From: Ophiostoma sp. CBS 140.51
Lineage: Eukaryota > Ascomycota > Sordariomycetes > Ophiostomatales > Ophiostomataceae
DNA length: 64,000 nt
Direction of reading: 5' to 3'
Assembly (NCBI GenBank): GCA_029298735.1
Contig: JANSLP010000004.1
Location: 248,001-312,000, forward strand
In this document: in pieces, positions 34,934-43,869 of the stretch
Layout: each line of letters begins with the position of its first letter
Position numbering within the stretch: position 1 is the stretch's first letter
Notes under the pieces: generated by a model
Database searches by the model: none
Seen by the model: the letters and a program-made list of their open reading frames with translations, nothing else
Told to the model about the DNA's origin: nothing
Position numbers and translations under genes: made by a program

Positions 34934-35149
34934 CCTCCTCCGCCCTTGGACGGCTAGGGTCATACGGGGCAGCCTCCACCGGCCCATATGGCGTCACCGA
35001 TAGCCGCCATGGACAACGAGCCTCTAATATTTTTCGATACCCCGAGGCTAACGGAGTCTCCTGACCGGTTCACCGAGAGCAGCGACTACGGGACTTACCC
35101 AGAGAACCGATCGCCCGATTCTGATGGCCAGTGGCACCCGTTGTTTTGA
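34907..35149 (+). other. In-frame open continuation of elg1 beyond its TAG stops
   Basis: In the elg1 frame, the CAG/TAG repeat is followed by a Pro-rich stretch and one more TAG (34955-34957). After that come 63 sense codons to a TGA at 35147-35149. The last 53 codons, from an ATG at 34988, encode non-repetitive, acidic, protein-like sequence ending in QWHPLF. Every stop between is TAG, one base from CAG. It may be a lost C-terminus, a readthrough or edited extension, a missed exon, or chance. Confidence 0.45.
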
Positions 35150-35523
35150 CAGCCCGAGCCCATGAAGGCTGTCTTCCAACAGCACATCAATAGGAAGAAT
35201 AGATAGGTCGAATGGGAGCACAACCATATCGACAGCATACAATAGCAACGACAGCATACAATCAGCATTTCAATTAGCATGTGTATTTTTTATTCAGACG
35301 AAATAGCAATTGCTCACAGTTACGGCGTTAAAAAAGAGACGGGACGTAGGAAACAGAAATAGAATGAAATGATATCAATAAATAAACGCCTATGCATAGA
35401 TGTGATGTGAAAATAAGTGGCAAAAAAAGAAGGGTATCTAACATCATCCAGTATGTCATTGAAGCTCAAAAGCTTGTCCTTGCTTCCCCCATTCCATAAT
35501 AATCATACACGCAAGCTACCCAC
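35150..35523. other. Convergent intergenic stretch
   Basis: 3' flanks of elg1 and of the convergent large disordered-protein gene. AT-rich, no gene is seen. Confidence 0.6.
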
Positions 35524-38500
35524 TTACACACCCGACAGTCTCGACTTTTTCACCTCATAGTCTTGGTCCCGCCGCTGCCGCTCACGCGCCTCCCGTTTCC
35601 GCTCCAGCAAATCCACCTCGCGCAGGTGCTGCTCGCGAACCTTGGCCGCCGCCGCCCGCTCCAGTGCATCCTGCTGCTTCTCCCGCGCCTGGCGCTCCTG
35701 CTCGTCCAACTCGCGCATCAGCTTGGAGCGTGGGTCGGCAGGACCTGAGGAGGCAGGTGGAGGCCGGCTGCTGCTGCTGCTCCCCGAGAGCTTGCTGTAC
35801 GACTCCAGCGGTGGCAGGTCTCCTCCAGACGTGCTGTAACTGCTCTTCCCGTAGCCTCCACTGTAGTTGCCATAGGTTGCACTCCCGCCACTGCCACCAG
35901 CTTCCAGATTGTCCATCCGCGACCGGATGGCCGCCTTGTCGTGCAGCCGTAGATTGTCCCAGTCGCGTTGTCTCTCTTCCTTTTCACGCAGCGCCTGGGC
36001 ACGGTCCCGGTCAATTTCCTCCTGGCGAGCACGCATACGGGCCTCTTCAGCCGCCTCGGCGCCCAGATGGGTCGTCCGCGGACCAGAAACCGTGCTGTAC
36101 CGGACCGTATCGCCGTCACTATCACTGTCGCTACCGCTGCCACTGCCACTGTGGCTCCTACTACGGCTGCGGCTCCGGCTCAGGGCACTCCGCTCGTCAT
36201 CGTAGCCGTAGCTGCGCAGACTCCGTGTACCGCGTGACCGGCTTCCGTCGTCGCTGTAGTCATCGCGGTCTCTCCCGCGGCCACGATCACGACTGTCATC
36301 GCTCCCACTATCGTCGTCATAGCTCTTCTGGCTGCGGTAGCTCTTGTACGACAGATAGTCGCGCCCGTTGCTGGCACCGCTCCTCTCGCTGCGAAGGCCA
36401 TAACGGCCGGCAGAGTGTGCGCCCAATTCGCTGTCCGACTCGCCCTCGCTCATGGGTGTTGTGTTGCTTGAGGACAGAGGAGCGCCGCGGGCGGCGTGGC
36501 CGGCGAGTGGCGGGCTGGGTACATAGGCACTGTACTGCCGGCCGCTGCCGGTGACGCTGCGACTGCGGCTGCTACCACTGCCACTGCCAGAGACGCTGCC
36601 ACTTTCACTACTCCTCAAACTGCCACGGCTGCGGTAATCACCACTCCGCAGACTGCTGCCGCCAATACTGCCGCGAGCGCGCTCGCCGTTCTGGTAGCGA
36701 TCACGGAGAGAGGAGCCGTCGGACGGGCGAGACGAGTAGTCGCCAGATAAGAAGGAGGAGGCGGCACCGCCGCCAGCACCAGCTGCTGCAGTGGCAGCAG
36801 CAGCAGCGCGTGCACGACGCGACGGCGGGCTTGGTGAGTGGTCGCTGTCGTCGGGATAGCCAGCAGCAGGACGGCTTCTGCCACCTCCACCACCACTTCC
36901 AGCACCTCCTCCTCCGACAGGCGGTGGGGAGGGAACAGTGTACGGCGAAGACCGGCCACTGCGACTACCCAAGCTGCCCCGACTGCCCCGACTACCACGA
37001 CTAGCCCGGCTTCGAGAATCTTCTTCGTCATAGTCGATACCCGTGTAGTACATGCGCTTGGGCCGCTCGGTGGGGTGTATCACCAAAGACAGAGCCGTCG
37101 CACCCGCAGCAGCACCGGCTACGCCAACAGCAGCACCCTTGGCAAGACGGCTGCCACGCCGATCGCGGGCACCCTTCTCAGTAACATCATTGCCACTGCC
37201 GCTGTTGCTGTCATCATCGCTCACACCGTTCTCGTCGACCGACCGGCGGTGACCCTGCCGTGTCGTAGGCGGCGACGAAACAATTCCGCTGCTGCCGCTC
37301 GCACTAATGTCGGAGCGGCGGCGACGCGGTGGCCCTGCTGCACCCGTCATGTACTCTGCCTCCTCATAGGAAACACCGGGCGCCATGGCCGAGGGTCGTG
37401 CAGGCGTCCTAGGGTAGACGTGCAAGATCTCGTCGTCCAGTGCTGCTTTGCGTACATTCTTTTGGCGCGGCAGGGGCTGTGACAGCGGCACGTCGGATTC
37501 CGAGTCGGAGTCAGCCAGACTGTCGGCCAGACTGTCGTCCGCGGCAGAGACGGTAACGACAGAAAAGGTCTTGGGCCGGTGTGGCGGTGGAGGCGAGTCC
37601 TCGCGCGGGGGAGGTGGCTGATGTGCTTGTCGTGGACGCTCTGGACGCTGTCTACGACGCCTGTCATCCTTTTCTTCGTCAACCTCAACAACAACCTCAT
37701 CCTCTTCGTCCGACGAGCTCAGGACAACCGGTGTGGGTGCACGGACACTGCCGTCCTCCATGGGAGGCGATGTGCGTGTCAAGAGTGGCGGCGGCGGCTG
37801 TCCCGTCTGAGGTGAACGTCTCGCCGGCTTCAGAGTGTCGGTCCGGCGTGGAGATGGAGCGTCATCTGATGAGTCCGCAAGATCGTCCTCATCGCGGGCA
37901 CCACCCCCACGCTTGTCACTCTCGGGCGTACGGCCATCGCTGCGGCTCGGAACTCGACCTGGTCCACCACGGCCATAGACAGGCACTTCCGAGTCGGACT
38001 CGTGGAAATAGTCTGGAGCGTAGTCGTAGCCACTGCGGCTGCGGCTGCCTCTGGTTTCCCTTGGTACACCGCCCCGTCCACCATCTTCACCAAGGGGCAT
38101 CGAGTACGACACAGGCTCCGGCTGGCACAGTGGACCGTCGACTGTGTGCACTGTCGAGTAGCGGTTGAGTCGTGCTGGAGGTGGTATACTGTCGTAATTG
38201 TCGTCATAGTCGCCGTCACGACCATCACGACGGTCACGCCGACCCATGGACACGGCTGCAACACCAGCACCAGCAGCCAGGGCGGCTGTAGCGGCAGCGG
38301 CAGCATTGGATGTACCATCCGTCCGGCGGTAGTGGCTGCGGCTGCCCTGACCGTTGGCATCCCGAGCATCAAACTCATCGGCACCCCCACTCAACCGTGC
38401 CCGACGCGCACGTTGGCGTTCAGCGCGGTCGTCGAGAGGGCGGCGGTCTGATTGGCCTCCCACGTTGACATTGGAGTGGTCCAGCATGACGTTGCCGTTA

Positions 38501-40440
38501 CCGTGGGAGTAGAGAGAGGAACGACGTGGGTCAGAGTCACGGAAGTCACGGGAGTCGCGGGGGTCGCGGGTCTCGCCTCGACTGTCACGGGGGTCTCGGT
38601 TCTCACGAGAGTCGCGTGGATCACGCATCTCCCTCTCCCGCATACTCCCTCCCGCCCCGTTTGGCCGTCTCCGACGCAACGGGCCATCCTCATCGGCCGC
38701 CATGGCCACTGCCGCGCCAGTAGCCAGCGTTGCGGCTGCAGCTGCACCCATGGTCGAAGCGTCCCAAGTTGCCCGTCGGTTGTTGTTTGGGTTGAGATTG
38801 CCGCTTTGGCGTGCACGGCGCTCGCGCAGGTAGCGGAAGTTGTCATCAGCGTCGTTGGCACCGTTGAGTTCGCTTGGGTCGTAGTGAATGTCGCGGGAGT
38901 CACGGAGGTCACGCATGTCCCGCGTGTCCCGTGAACCACGAGAGTCGCGAGGATCGATGGTGTCCTCACGGAAAGTGACACCGCGAGTCATTCGTGGCAC
39001 AGGAGGTCCTCCTGGCTCTCCACCAAGCCCAGACCCTGCCTCACGCATACTCTGGCGGCGGTCGATAAATTCGGTGTCGTACTTTTCGTCCATAATGTCG
39101 TCGGGCATGCTGCGCCGGAGTCCGCCTCGTGGCCGTGGTGGTTCGTCCATCATGTCTCGTGGCATGTCTCGCGGCATGTCGCGTGGCCGTTCGCGTTCCC
39201 GTTCACGCTCACGATCTTCCTCACGCATTCGCTGCCGCGGCACTTGGCGGTCACTGTACCGCCGGTCGTCTCCGCCCCCACTGCCACCCATGGACCGGTC
39301 ACTAATTCGTTCGATGCGCCGAGAATTGCGGGGCGAGTCTCTCATGTCGCGCGTGCCGTCCATGCCGCGATCACGGCCGTCACGGTCACGGCCGTCACGA
39401 GCGCGCTCTGGCCTGTGATCGTGGTGCCTATGGACCTCCTCGCGAATCTCCCAGGCCTCCTTTTCGCCATACGTCACACCCTTGGGCCACATGCGGTCGA
39501 TGCACAACGTGGCGGCAGCCACCGCCCCAAGGAACAAAAGGGACGTCTTCCAGGGTGAAGATGTGATGCCGCTGGCCGCGTCGTCCACAATGTCGTGGTC
39601 TCGGCGGTCTCTGTGGTCTCTGCGGTCTCTATGATCCCTTCGGTCGCGGTCGTCACGTCGGTCCCGTCGGTCACGCCGATCACGGTGGTCGTATACATCC
39701 TCTTCGTCCTCGGTCGCTTCGGTGTGGTCTTGTCGGCGTCGACTGCTGTGGTGCGGCACAACCGTACCACTCTCCCCCAACAGAGGCGACTGCGACGAGC
39801 GTGGTGGAGTGTTGCCGCGGCGGCGGCGGCGGCGAAGATTGCTGTTGCGGGGAGGGGACGGAGAAGCGTCCGTGAGAGAGGGAGGCGAGGAGACGGGAGA
39901 GGGAGGGGCGGCAGGTTCGTTGTCGTTGCTGTTTGGGTTGTTCTTTGGGGCGCTGTCGGCTGGCGCTTCACTAGGAGGCGGTCTATTTCTGTTGATGTTC
40001 AGCTTCTTGGCACGACGGCCGATGGGCGGTGGCGGCATGTCTCCGGCGCCTGCTCCTGCGCCTGTGCCCTCTTGAGCAGGGGGTGGTGGACGTGCTGGAC
40101 TAGCTGCGGGAGGAGGTGCCGAAACTGGAGGAGGTGGGGGTGGTTGTGCTGCGGCTGCTGCCGACTCTGGCGCTGGCTCGCGACGGCGTGTGCGGCCTTG
40201 GTTTGCGGCAGGGTTCGGCGGCGGTTGTTTCGCAGCCGCTGCCGCTGGAGGAGGAGGAGGGTGTGGTTCATCATGGCTGTCGTGGCTGTCGTGGCTGTCA
40301 GAATCACTATCGCTGTGGTCGGTCGTGTGGTCAGTGTGATCTGTATGGTCTGTATGATCTGTATGGTCGGTGTGGTCGCCAGGCGGTGGTGGTCTCCCCT
40401 TGCCCGAGGGACCAGCGCCGCCGGGTGGTTTGCGGTTCAT
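35524..40440 (-). CDS. Very large disordered, membrane-anchored protein of unknown function
   Basis: Intronless, 1,638 residues from the ATG at 40440. The N-terminus has an HTD repeat, then Ser/Asp, Pro-rich and Arg-Arg-Asp repeats. One clear hydrophobic segment (about residues 299-315) is followed at once by WPKGVTYGEKEAWE, which looks like the best conserved part. The rest is rich in Arg, Asp, Ser and Gly, with three Ala/Gly-rich segments long enough to be short helices. One of these precedes an HPTERPKRMYYTGIDYDEE block. Ser-Arg/Ser-Gly repeats follow, and the last 110 residues form a charged coiled coil rich in Glu, Arg and Gln. I recall similar fungal proteins annotated only as hypothetical. 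The location could be the nuclear envelope, ER or mitochondrion. There is no catalytic motif. Confidence 0.78.
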   Translation of the reverse strand: MNRKPPGGAGPSGKGRPPPPGDHTDHTDHTDHTDHTDHTTDHSDSDSDSHDSHDSHDEPHPPPPPAAAAAKQPPPNPAANQGRTRRREPAPESAAAAAQPPPPPPVSAPPPAASPARPPPPAQEGTGAGAGAGDMPPPPIGRRAKKLNINRNRPPPSEAPADSAPKNNPNSNDNEPAAPPSPVSSPPSLTDASPSPPRNSNLRRRRRRGNTPPRSSQSPLLGESGTVVPHHSSRRRQDHTEATEDEEDVYDHRDRRDRRDRRDDRDRRDHRDRRDHRDRRDHDIVDDAASGITSSPWKTSLLFLGAVAAATLCIDRMWPKGVTYGEKEAWEIREEVHRHHDHRPERARDGRDRDGRDRGMDGTRDMRDSPRNSRRIERISDRSMGGSGGGDDRRYSDRQVPRQRMREEDRERERERERPRDMPRDMPRDMMDEPPRPRGGLRRSMPDDIMDEKYDTEFIDRRQSMREAGSGLGGEPGGPPVPRMTRGVTFREDTIDPRDSRGSRDTRDMRDLRDSRDIHYDPSELNGANDADDNFRYLRERRARQSGNLNPNNNRRATWDASTMGAAAAATLATGAAVAMAADEDGPLRRRRPNGAGGSMREREMRDPRDSRENRDPRDSRGETRDPRDSRDFRDSDPRRSSLYSHGNGNVMLDHSNVNVGGQSDRRPLDDRAERQRARRARLSGGADEFDARDANGQGSRSHYRRTDGTSNAAAAATAALAAGAGVAAVSMGRRDRRDGRDGDYDDNYDSIPPPARLNRYSTVHTVDGPLCQPEPVSYSMPLGEDGGRGGVPRETRGSRSRSGYDYAPDYFHESDSEVPVYGRGGPGRVPSRSDGRTPESDKRGGGARDEDDLADSSDDAPSPRRTDTLKPARRSPQTGQPPPPLLTRTSPPMEDGSVRAPTPVVLSSSDEEDEVVVEVDEEKDDRRRRQRPERPRQAHQPPPPREDSPPPPHRPKTFSVVTVSAADDSLADSLADSDSESDVPLSQPLPRQKNVRKAALDDEILHVYPRTPARPSAMAPGVSYEEAEYMTGAAGPPRRRRSDISASGSSGIVSSPPTTRQGHRRSVDENGVSDDDSNSGSGNDVTEKGARDRRGSRLAKGAAVGVAGAAAGATALSLVIHPTERPKRMYYTGIDYDEEDSRSRASRGSRGSRGSLGSRSGRSSPYTVPSPPPVGGGGAGSGGGGGRSRPAAGYPDDSDHSPSPPSRRARAAAAATAAAGAGGGAASSFLSGDYSSRPSDGSSLRDRYQNGERARGSIGGSSLRSGDYRSRGSLRSSESGSVSGSGSGSSRSRSVTGSGRQYSAYVPSPPLAGHAARGAPLSSSNTTPMSEGESDSELGAHSAGRYGLRSERSGASNGRDYLSYKSYRSQKSYDDDSGSDDSRDRGRGRDRDDYSDDGSRSRGTRSLRSYGYDDERSALSRSRSRSRSHSGSGSGSDSDSDGDTVRYSTVSGPRTTHLGAEAAEEARMRARQEEIDRDRAQALREKEERQRDWDNLRLHDKAAIRSRMDNLEAGGSGGSATYGNYSGGYGKSSYSTSGGDLPPLESYSKLSGSSSSSRPPPASSGPADPRSKLMRELDEQERQAREKQQDALERAAAAKVREQHLREVDLLERKREARERQRRDQDYEVKKSRLSGV
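40317..40375 (-). repeat. Repeat coding His-Thr-Asp
   Basis: Degenerate nine-base units encode consecutive HTD triplets at residues 23-40 of the large disordered protein. Confidence 0.75.
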
Positions 40441-42086
40441 AGCTGTGTCGGTTTACAGGTGCGCGATGCGCCCATGAGGTCAAAGTTGGGTCGAGGGTGA
40501 AGTTAAGATCGAAGAGGGGAAGAGACGAAAAGGAGAAGGCGGAGGCGGTCGGTCGCGTTGCGCGCGGTGAGGAAGGAGCGATCGGTGAAGTCGGTCGTTG
40601 TCGCGCACGTGATGTTGTAAACAAATAAGGGAGGTCGTTAATCTAGTTCGAAAAGCGAAAATGCAAAAGAATGCGATTGAAAATGAAGGTGTAGAATGCG
40701 AATAAAAGAAGGCAGGGTGTATCGTGGGTTGAGAAGTCCGAAACGATCGGTCAGTGTCGCCTGTCAAAAGAGGCCAAAGAGCCAAAGAGCACATGAGTTA
40801 AAGAGGTAAAGAGGTAAAGAGGCGCGGCGCGCCCTCCTTCCTTCTCTCTCAGAGGCGACCTGCAGGCGGGAAACCCACTCTTTCCATTATTTTCTGCTTT
40901 CAATTTAATGGGCCACAGACCAGAACAGAGCCGCTACTGCGAACCAGAGCCAGGTGAGGGCGCCTGTTGGTGGCCTGGCCGCCGCTACTGAGGACAATCC
41001 TGCAAGATCCTGGCAGCCTAGAGGGGACCCTGACCGCCTGCCCGCGAGGGAAGGAAGGGGAACGAGTGGCAGGGAAGAGAAAGGAAGGAACAGAGTTGGA
41101 AAACGGGAAAGAGCGAAAGGGAAAAGGGGGTCCACCTTGTCGCAGGTTGATGGACCCCTGTCCTTTCGGTTCTTTTTCAGTCTTCAAAAGAGAGACGCTC
41201 AGAAAAGCGCAAAACGCAAAACTGCAGGGGGGGGTGGTGGGTGGGATAAAGTGGTGTGTGAGGCTGAGGCGCCGGAAGCCCAACAAGAGGGAACCTGAGG
41301 GAACCAGCCGCGCGTTTGGTCGTTTGGCGGTTTTCTCTCTTTTTGTCCGAAAATAACCTGCATGTTTTGGTATGTTTTGCATGTTCTGCATGCCTGCGGA
41401 AGAAAGTACGAAAAGAGACACAGCCTTGGTCGCTGCCACCAATAGGCAGAACCGGACTCCTCTTCATGTTGCTTTGTTTCTCTTCCGTCTATTCGCCTAT
41501 CTCTCTCCCGACGCATCACGTGCATTCTACTGCCAGCAGGAGATGCAGTCTGCAGAACTGCAGCGGGTGATTAATGACTGCGACGCACTCTGCAGGTGAA
41601 GACGGAGAGTCTCGTCTCTGATCTAATGTGGTATTATTGGCGGGAACAGACAGCTTGGATCGCCCGCTGGCACCGCTTGAAACAAACAGCGGGACCTGCC
41701 GCACTTACCGCCACTAACAGCAGTCTAACAGGTCTAACACCTGTCTAACAGCGAACGGCAGTCTTGGTGCACTTTTGAGAGGAGACCAGAAGAGTTCTTT
41801 CAGGAACAAAGAATATTCAAATGCCATGTGCTTCCCCCTTTTTGTGTCAACAAATCATTGAATTTCATCTCACATTCATATCATATGTCATCTTGAAAAT
41901 GCATTAAGATTACATCAAAGTTTAACCCGACCGATTACGGGAGTCATCTTAACTGTCATAACTCATCATACGCATCAAAACTCATCATCTCGACCGAACC
42001 CATCATAACTCATTATGCTCGTCACAGCTCGTCACAACTTCACATGCTCATACACAATCTTGGGGCATTCTCAGAGCCCAAGAGTC
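40441..42086. other. Intergenic region between two minus-strand genes
   Basis: 1.6 kb with no gene-like frame. It contains the promoter of the large disordered-protein gene. Near 41541-41596 there are several TGCAG motifs, and near 41728-41752 three TCTAACA copies, part of a CAGGT..ACCTG inverted repeat. The end near 42,000 is the 3' flank of the GFA gene, with repeated TCATAACTCATC-like words. Confidence 0.55.
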
Positions 42087-43277
42087 TCACGCCTCCACCT
42101 TCTGGCCGATTGTCTTCTCCCCGGTCCCGTAGGTCTTGGCCGCCCACGTGGCAAACCCGTCCTTTAGGCTGTTGGCAAAGTCGGCATGGTACCGTTCGGC
42201 GCTCGGCAAGTAAATAACGCGGCCATCGCGCCAGTGCACCCATTTATGTGCCGAGACGCCCTCGGGCGCCTGCAACAGACCGCCCGCCAGGTCAATGGTT
42301 AGGCTGTCACCTTTGTCGGTCCGTCGGAACAAGACAGTGGCTCCGCAGACACCGCAAAAGGCTCGCAAGGCTTTGTCCGACGACCTGTGCTGCGTTAGTG
42401 TGCCCACACGAAAGTCCAGGGGGACGGCCGGCGAGAAGGCCGCAATGGGCAGCTCGACCCAGCCGACGACGTGCGCGCCATCGACTAGCCGGCAGTCGTC
42501 ACATGCATCGAGACAGCCGATCCACCGGTCGGGGAACTCGGACGACAGGCGCAGGCCGCTCTCCCGTGCGATTTCGGCGAGATTGGGCGTGTCGGACGGC
42601 CTGGTGATTGCAAACGAAACACCCCCGCAGTGGCAGGCCGCCCGCAAGACTTCACGGCCTTGGTCGTCGTGCTCGGGAGTGGTGGGTGAGTACGGTTTCG
42701 CCGTGTCTGGAGGGTAAAACGCATCGCCCGGTTTCGGGTTCCATTTCGTCAACACGCGGTCGCCGAGTTGGGGGAGCCACTCGTGAAAACCCGACGGCGC
42801 GGAGTCAGTCATGGCGTGCGTCCGCAGCGAAAATGCTTGACCAGGAGCACCGTCGTCGTGTAGGCCGGCGTCAAAGAGAGACGAAGATACACGCCACTCG
42901 GCGTTTTCTGGTGTTGTTTGAGTGTCCCCGTCAAAGTCGTCGTCCCCAATGTGCGCACCGCACGTCTTACAAAAGTAGCGTGTCGCCCTGGCCGTGGCAT
43001 GGCGGTAGCCCGTGGTGCTGCCCACTAGGGACGACGGCGCCACAAACTGAGGAGTGACACCGGCCGGCAGAGGCGCATGGAAACATGTGTAGGAGCCATG
43101 TGTCAAGCGGCAGACGGAGCAGGCGCACAAGTGGACGCCGAGAGGGAGAGAGGCGACGGGGACGGTGATGGTAAAGTGGACGGCCTTGCAGAAGCACTGC
43201 GCAGTGAGGGCGCGAGTCGCCGACGACGAGGAGGATGTCGACGAGGTCGACGGTACCAGAGGAGCCTCGGATGCCAT
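42087..43277 (-). CDS. Tandem GFA-domain (CENP-V/GFA) zinc protein
   Basis: Intronless, 396 residues. A Ser/Thr-rich N-terminus is followed by two GFA domains. Domain 1 has Cys28 and Cys30, then CACSVC (51-56), then FCKTCG (Cys103, Cys106). Domain 2 repeats the plan with CHCGGVSF, a CDACDDC block and FCGVCG. These Cys sets bind the structural and catalytic zinc of the family named after glutathione-dependent formaldehyde-activating enzyme. Most members are single-domain and many have no proven activity. Fungal double-domain forms are common and poorly studied. The enzyme assignment is therefore by family only. It shares a 592 bp divergent promoter with a beta-carbonic anhydrase. Confidence 0.85.
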   Translation of the reverse strand: MASEAPLVPSTSSTSSSSSATRALTAQCFCKAVHFTITVPVASLPLGVHLCACSVCRLTHGSYTCFHAPLPAGVTPQFVAPSSLVGSTTGYRHATARATRYFCKTCGAHIGDDDFDGDTQTTPENAEWRVSSSLFDAGLHDDGAPGQAFSLRTHAMTDSAPSGFHEWLPQLGDRVLTKWNPKPGDAFYPPDTAKPYSPTTPEHDDQGREVLRAACHCGGVSFAITRPSDTPNLAEIARESGLRLSSEFPDRWIGCLDACDDCRLVDGAHVVGWVELPIAAFSPAVPLDFRVGTLTQHRSSDKALRAFCGVCGATVLFRRTDKGDSLTIDLAGGLLQAPEGVSAHKWVHWRDGRVIYLPSAERYHADFANSLKDGFATWAAKTYGTGEKTIGQKVEA

Positions 43278-43869
43278 CGGTCAGTTCGGGTTGAGACGGG
43301 AAAAGGGTGAGGTTGGAACGGTCCGAAGTTCGCGAAAGCTTGACAGTGACGCGGCGCTATTTTATCCCACAGTTGCAGTCGTCGGGTTGGCGTTCGCTGC
43401 AGCGGTTCGCGTTAATTACAGCGGCTCTATTAGTGGATGCACGCTAACCTCGGTGCCTGAAGGGCGAAACGGCAACGTTTGGCGCCGACAGTTACCACCG
43501 TTTCCCAGCGTTTCCCAGCATTTACTGTTTGCCAGTGTTTACCACCAATTGCCAGCGCTTGCCAGCACTTACCACCGCCTACCTCAGGCCGCAACTGACG
43601 TCATGACGAGTCTAGACCGTATCAGACCGTCTAAGGCCGCGCAAATTCAGCGTCTTTTCCCAACCTTAAGCCTTTGAGCCCCCCCTTTGTGTTCCCTCCG
43701 TTGAGTCCGTTGTCTGTTGAGCCCCTCCCAGCCCCTGTCACTCCGTAAGTCAGCTCCTCAGTTCAGCCCATTCTCTCGGCATCCCTTAAGGCGAAATAAC
43801 GCTCGACCCAGCCGTTCGAAATCCACTTGCAAAAAACGCAACCCCTCAAAATTCGATTCGACATTTACC
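43278..43869. promoter_or_regulatory. Divergent promoter, GFA protein / carbonic anhydrase
   Basis: 592 bp between start codons. It holds three TTACCACC copies (43492-43499, 43539-43546, 43569-43576) interleaved with five CCAGYRYTT-like words, and a perfect TGACGTCA at 43596-43603. Confidence 0.6.
43596..43603. promoter_or_regulatory. CRE-type TGACGTCA site, candidate Rca1/Cst6 element
   Basis: Perfect palindrome about 267 bp before the carbonic anhydrase ATG. In yeasts the bZIP factors Cst6/Rca1 bind TGACGTCA in the carbonic anhydrase (NCE103) promoter for CO2-dependent control. Conservation here is inference. Confidence 0.45.

Noticed and set aside
39595..40500. 301-codon plus-strand frame antisense to the large disordered protein
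   Set aside because: The translation is Val, Cys, Arg and Trp-rich repeat, produced by the low-complexity sense strand.
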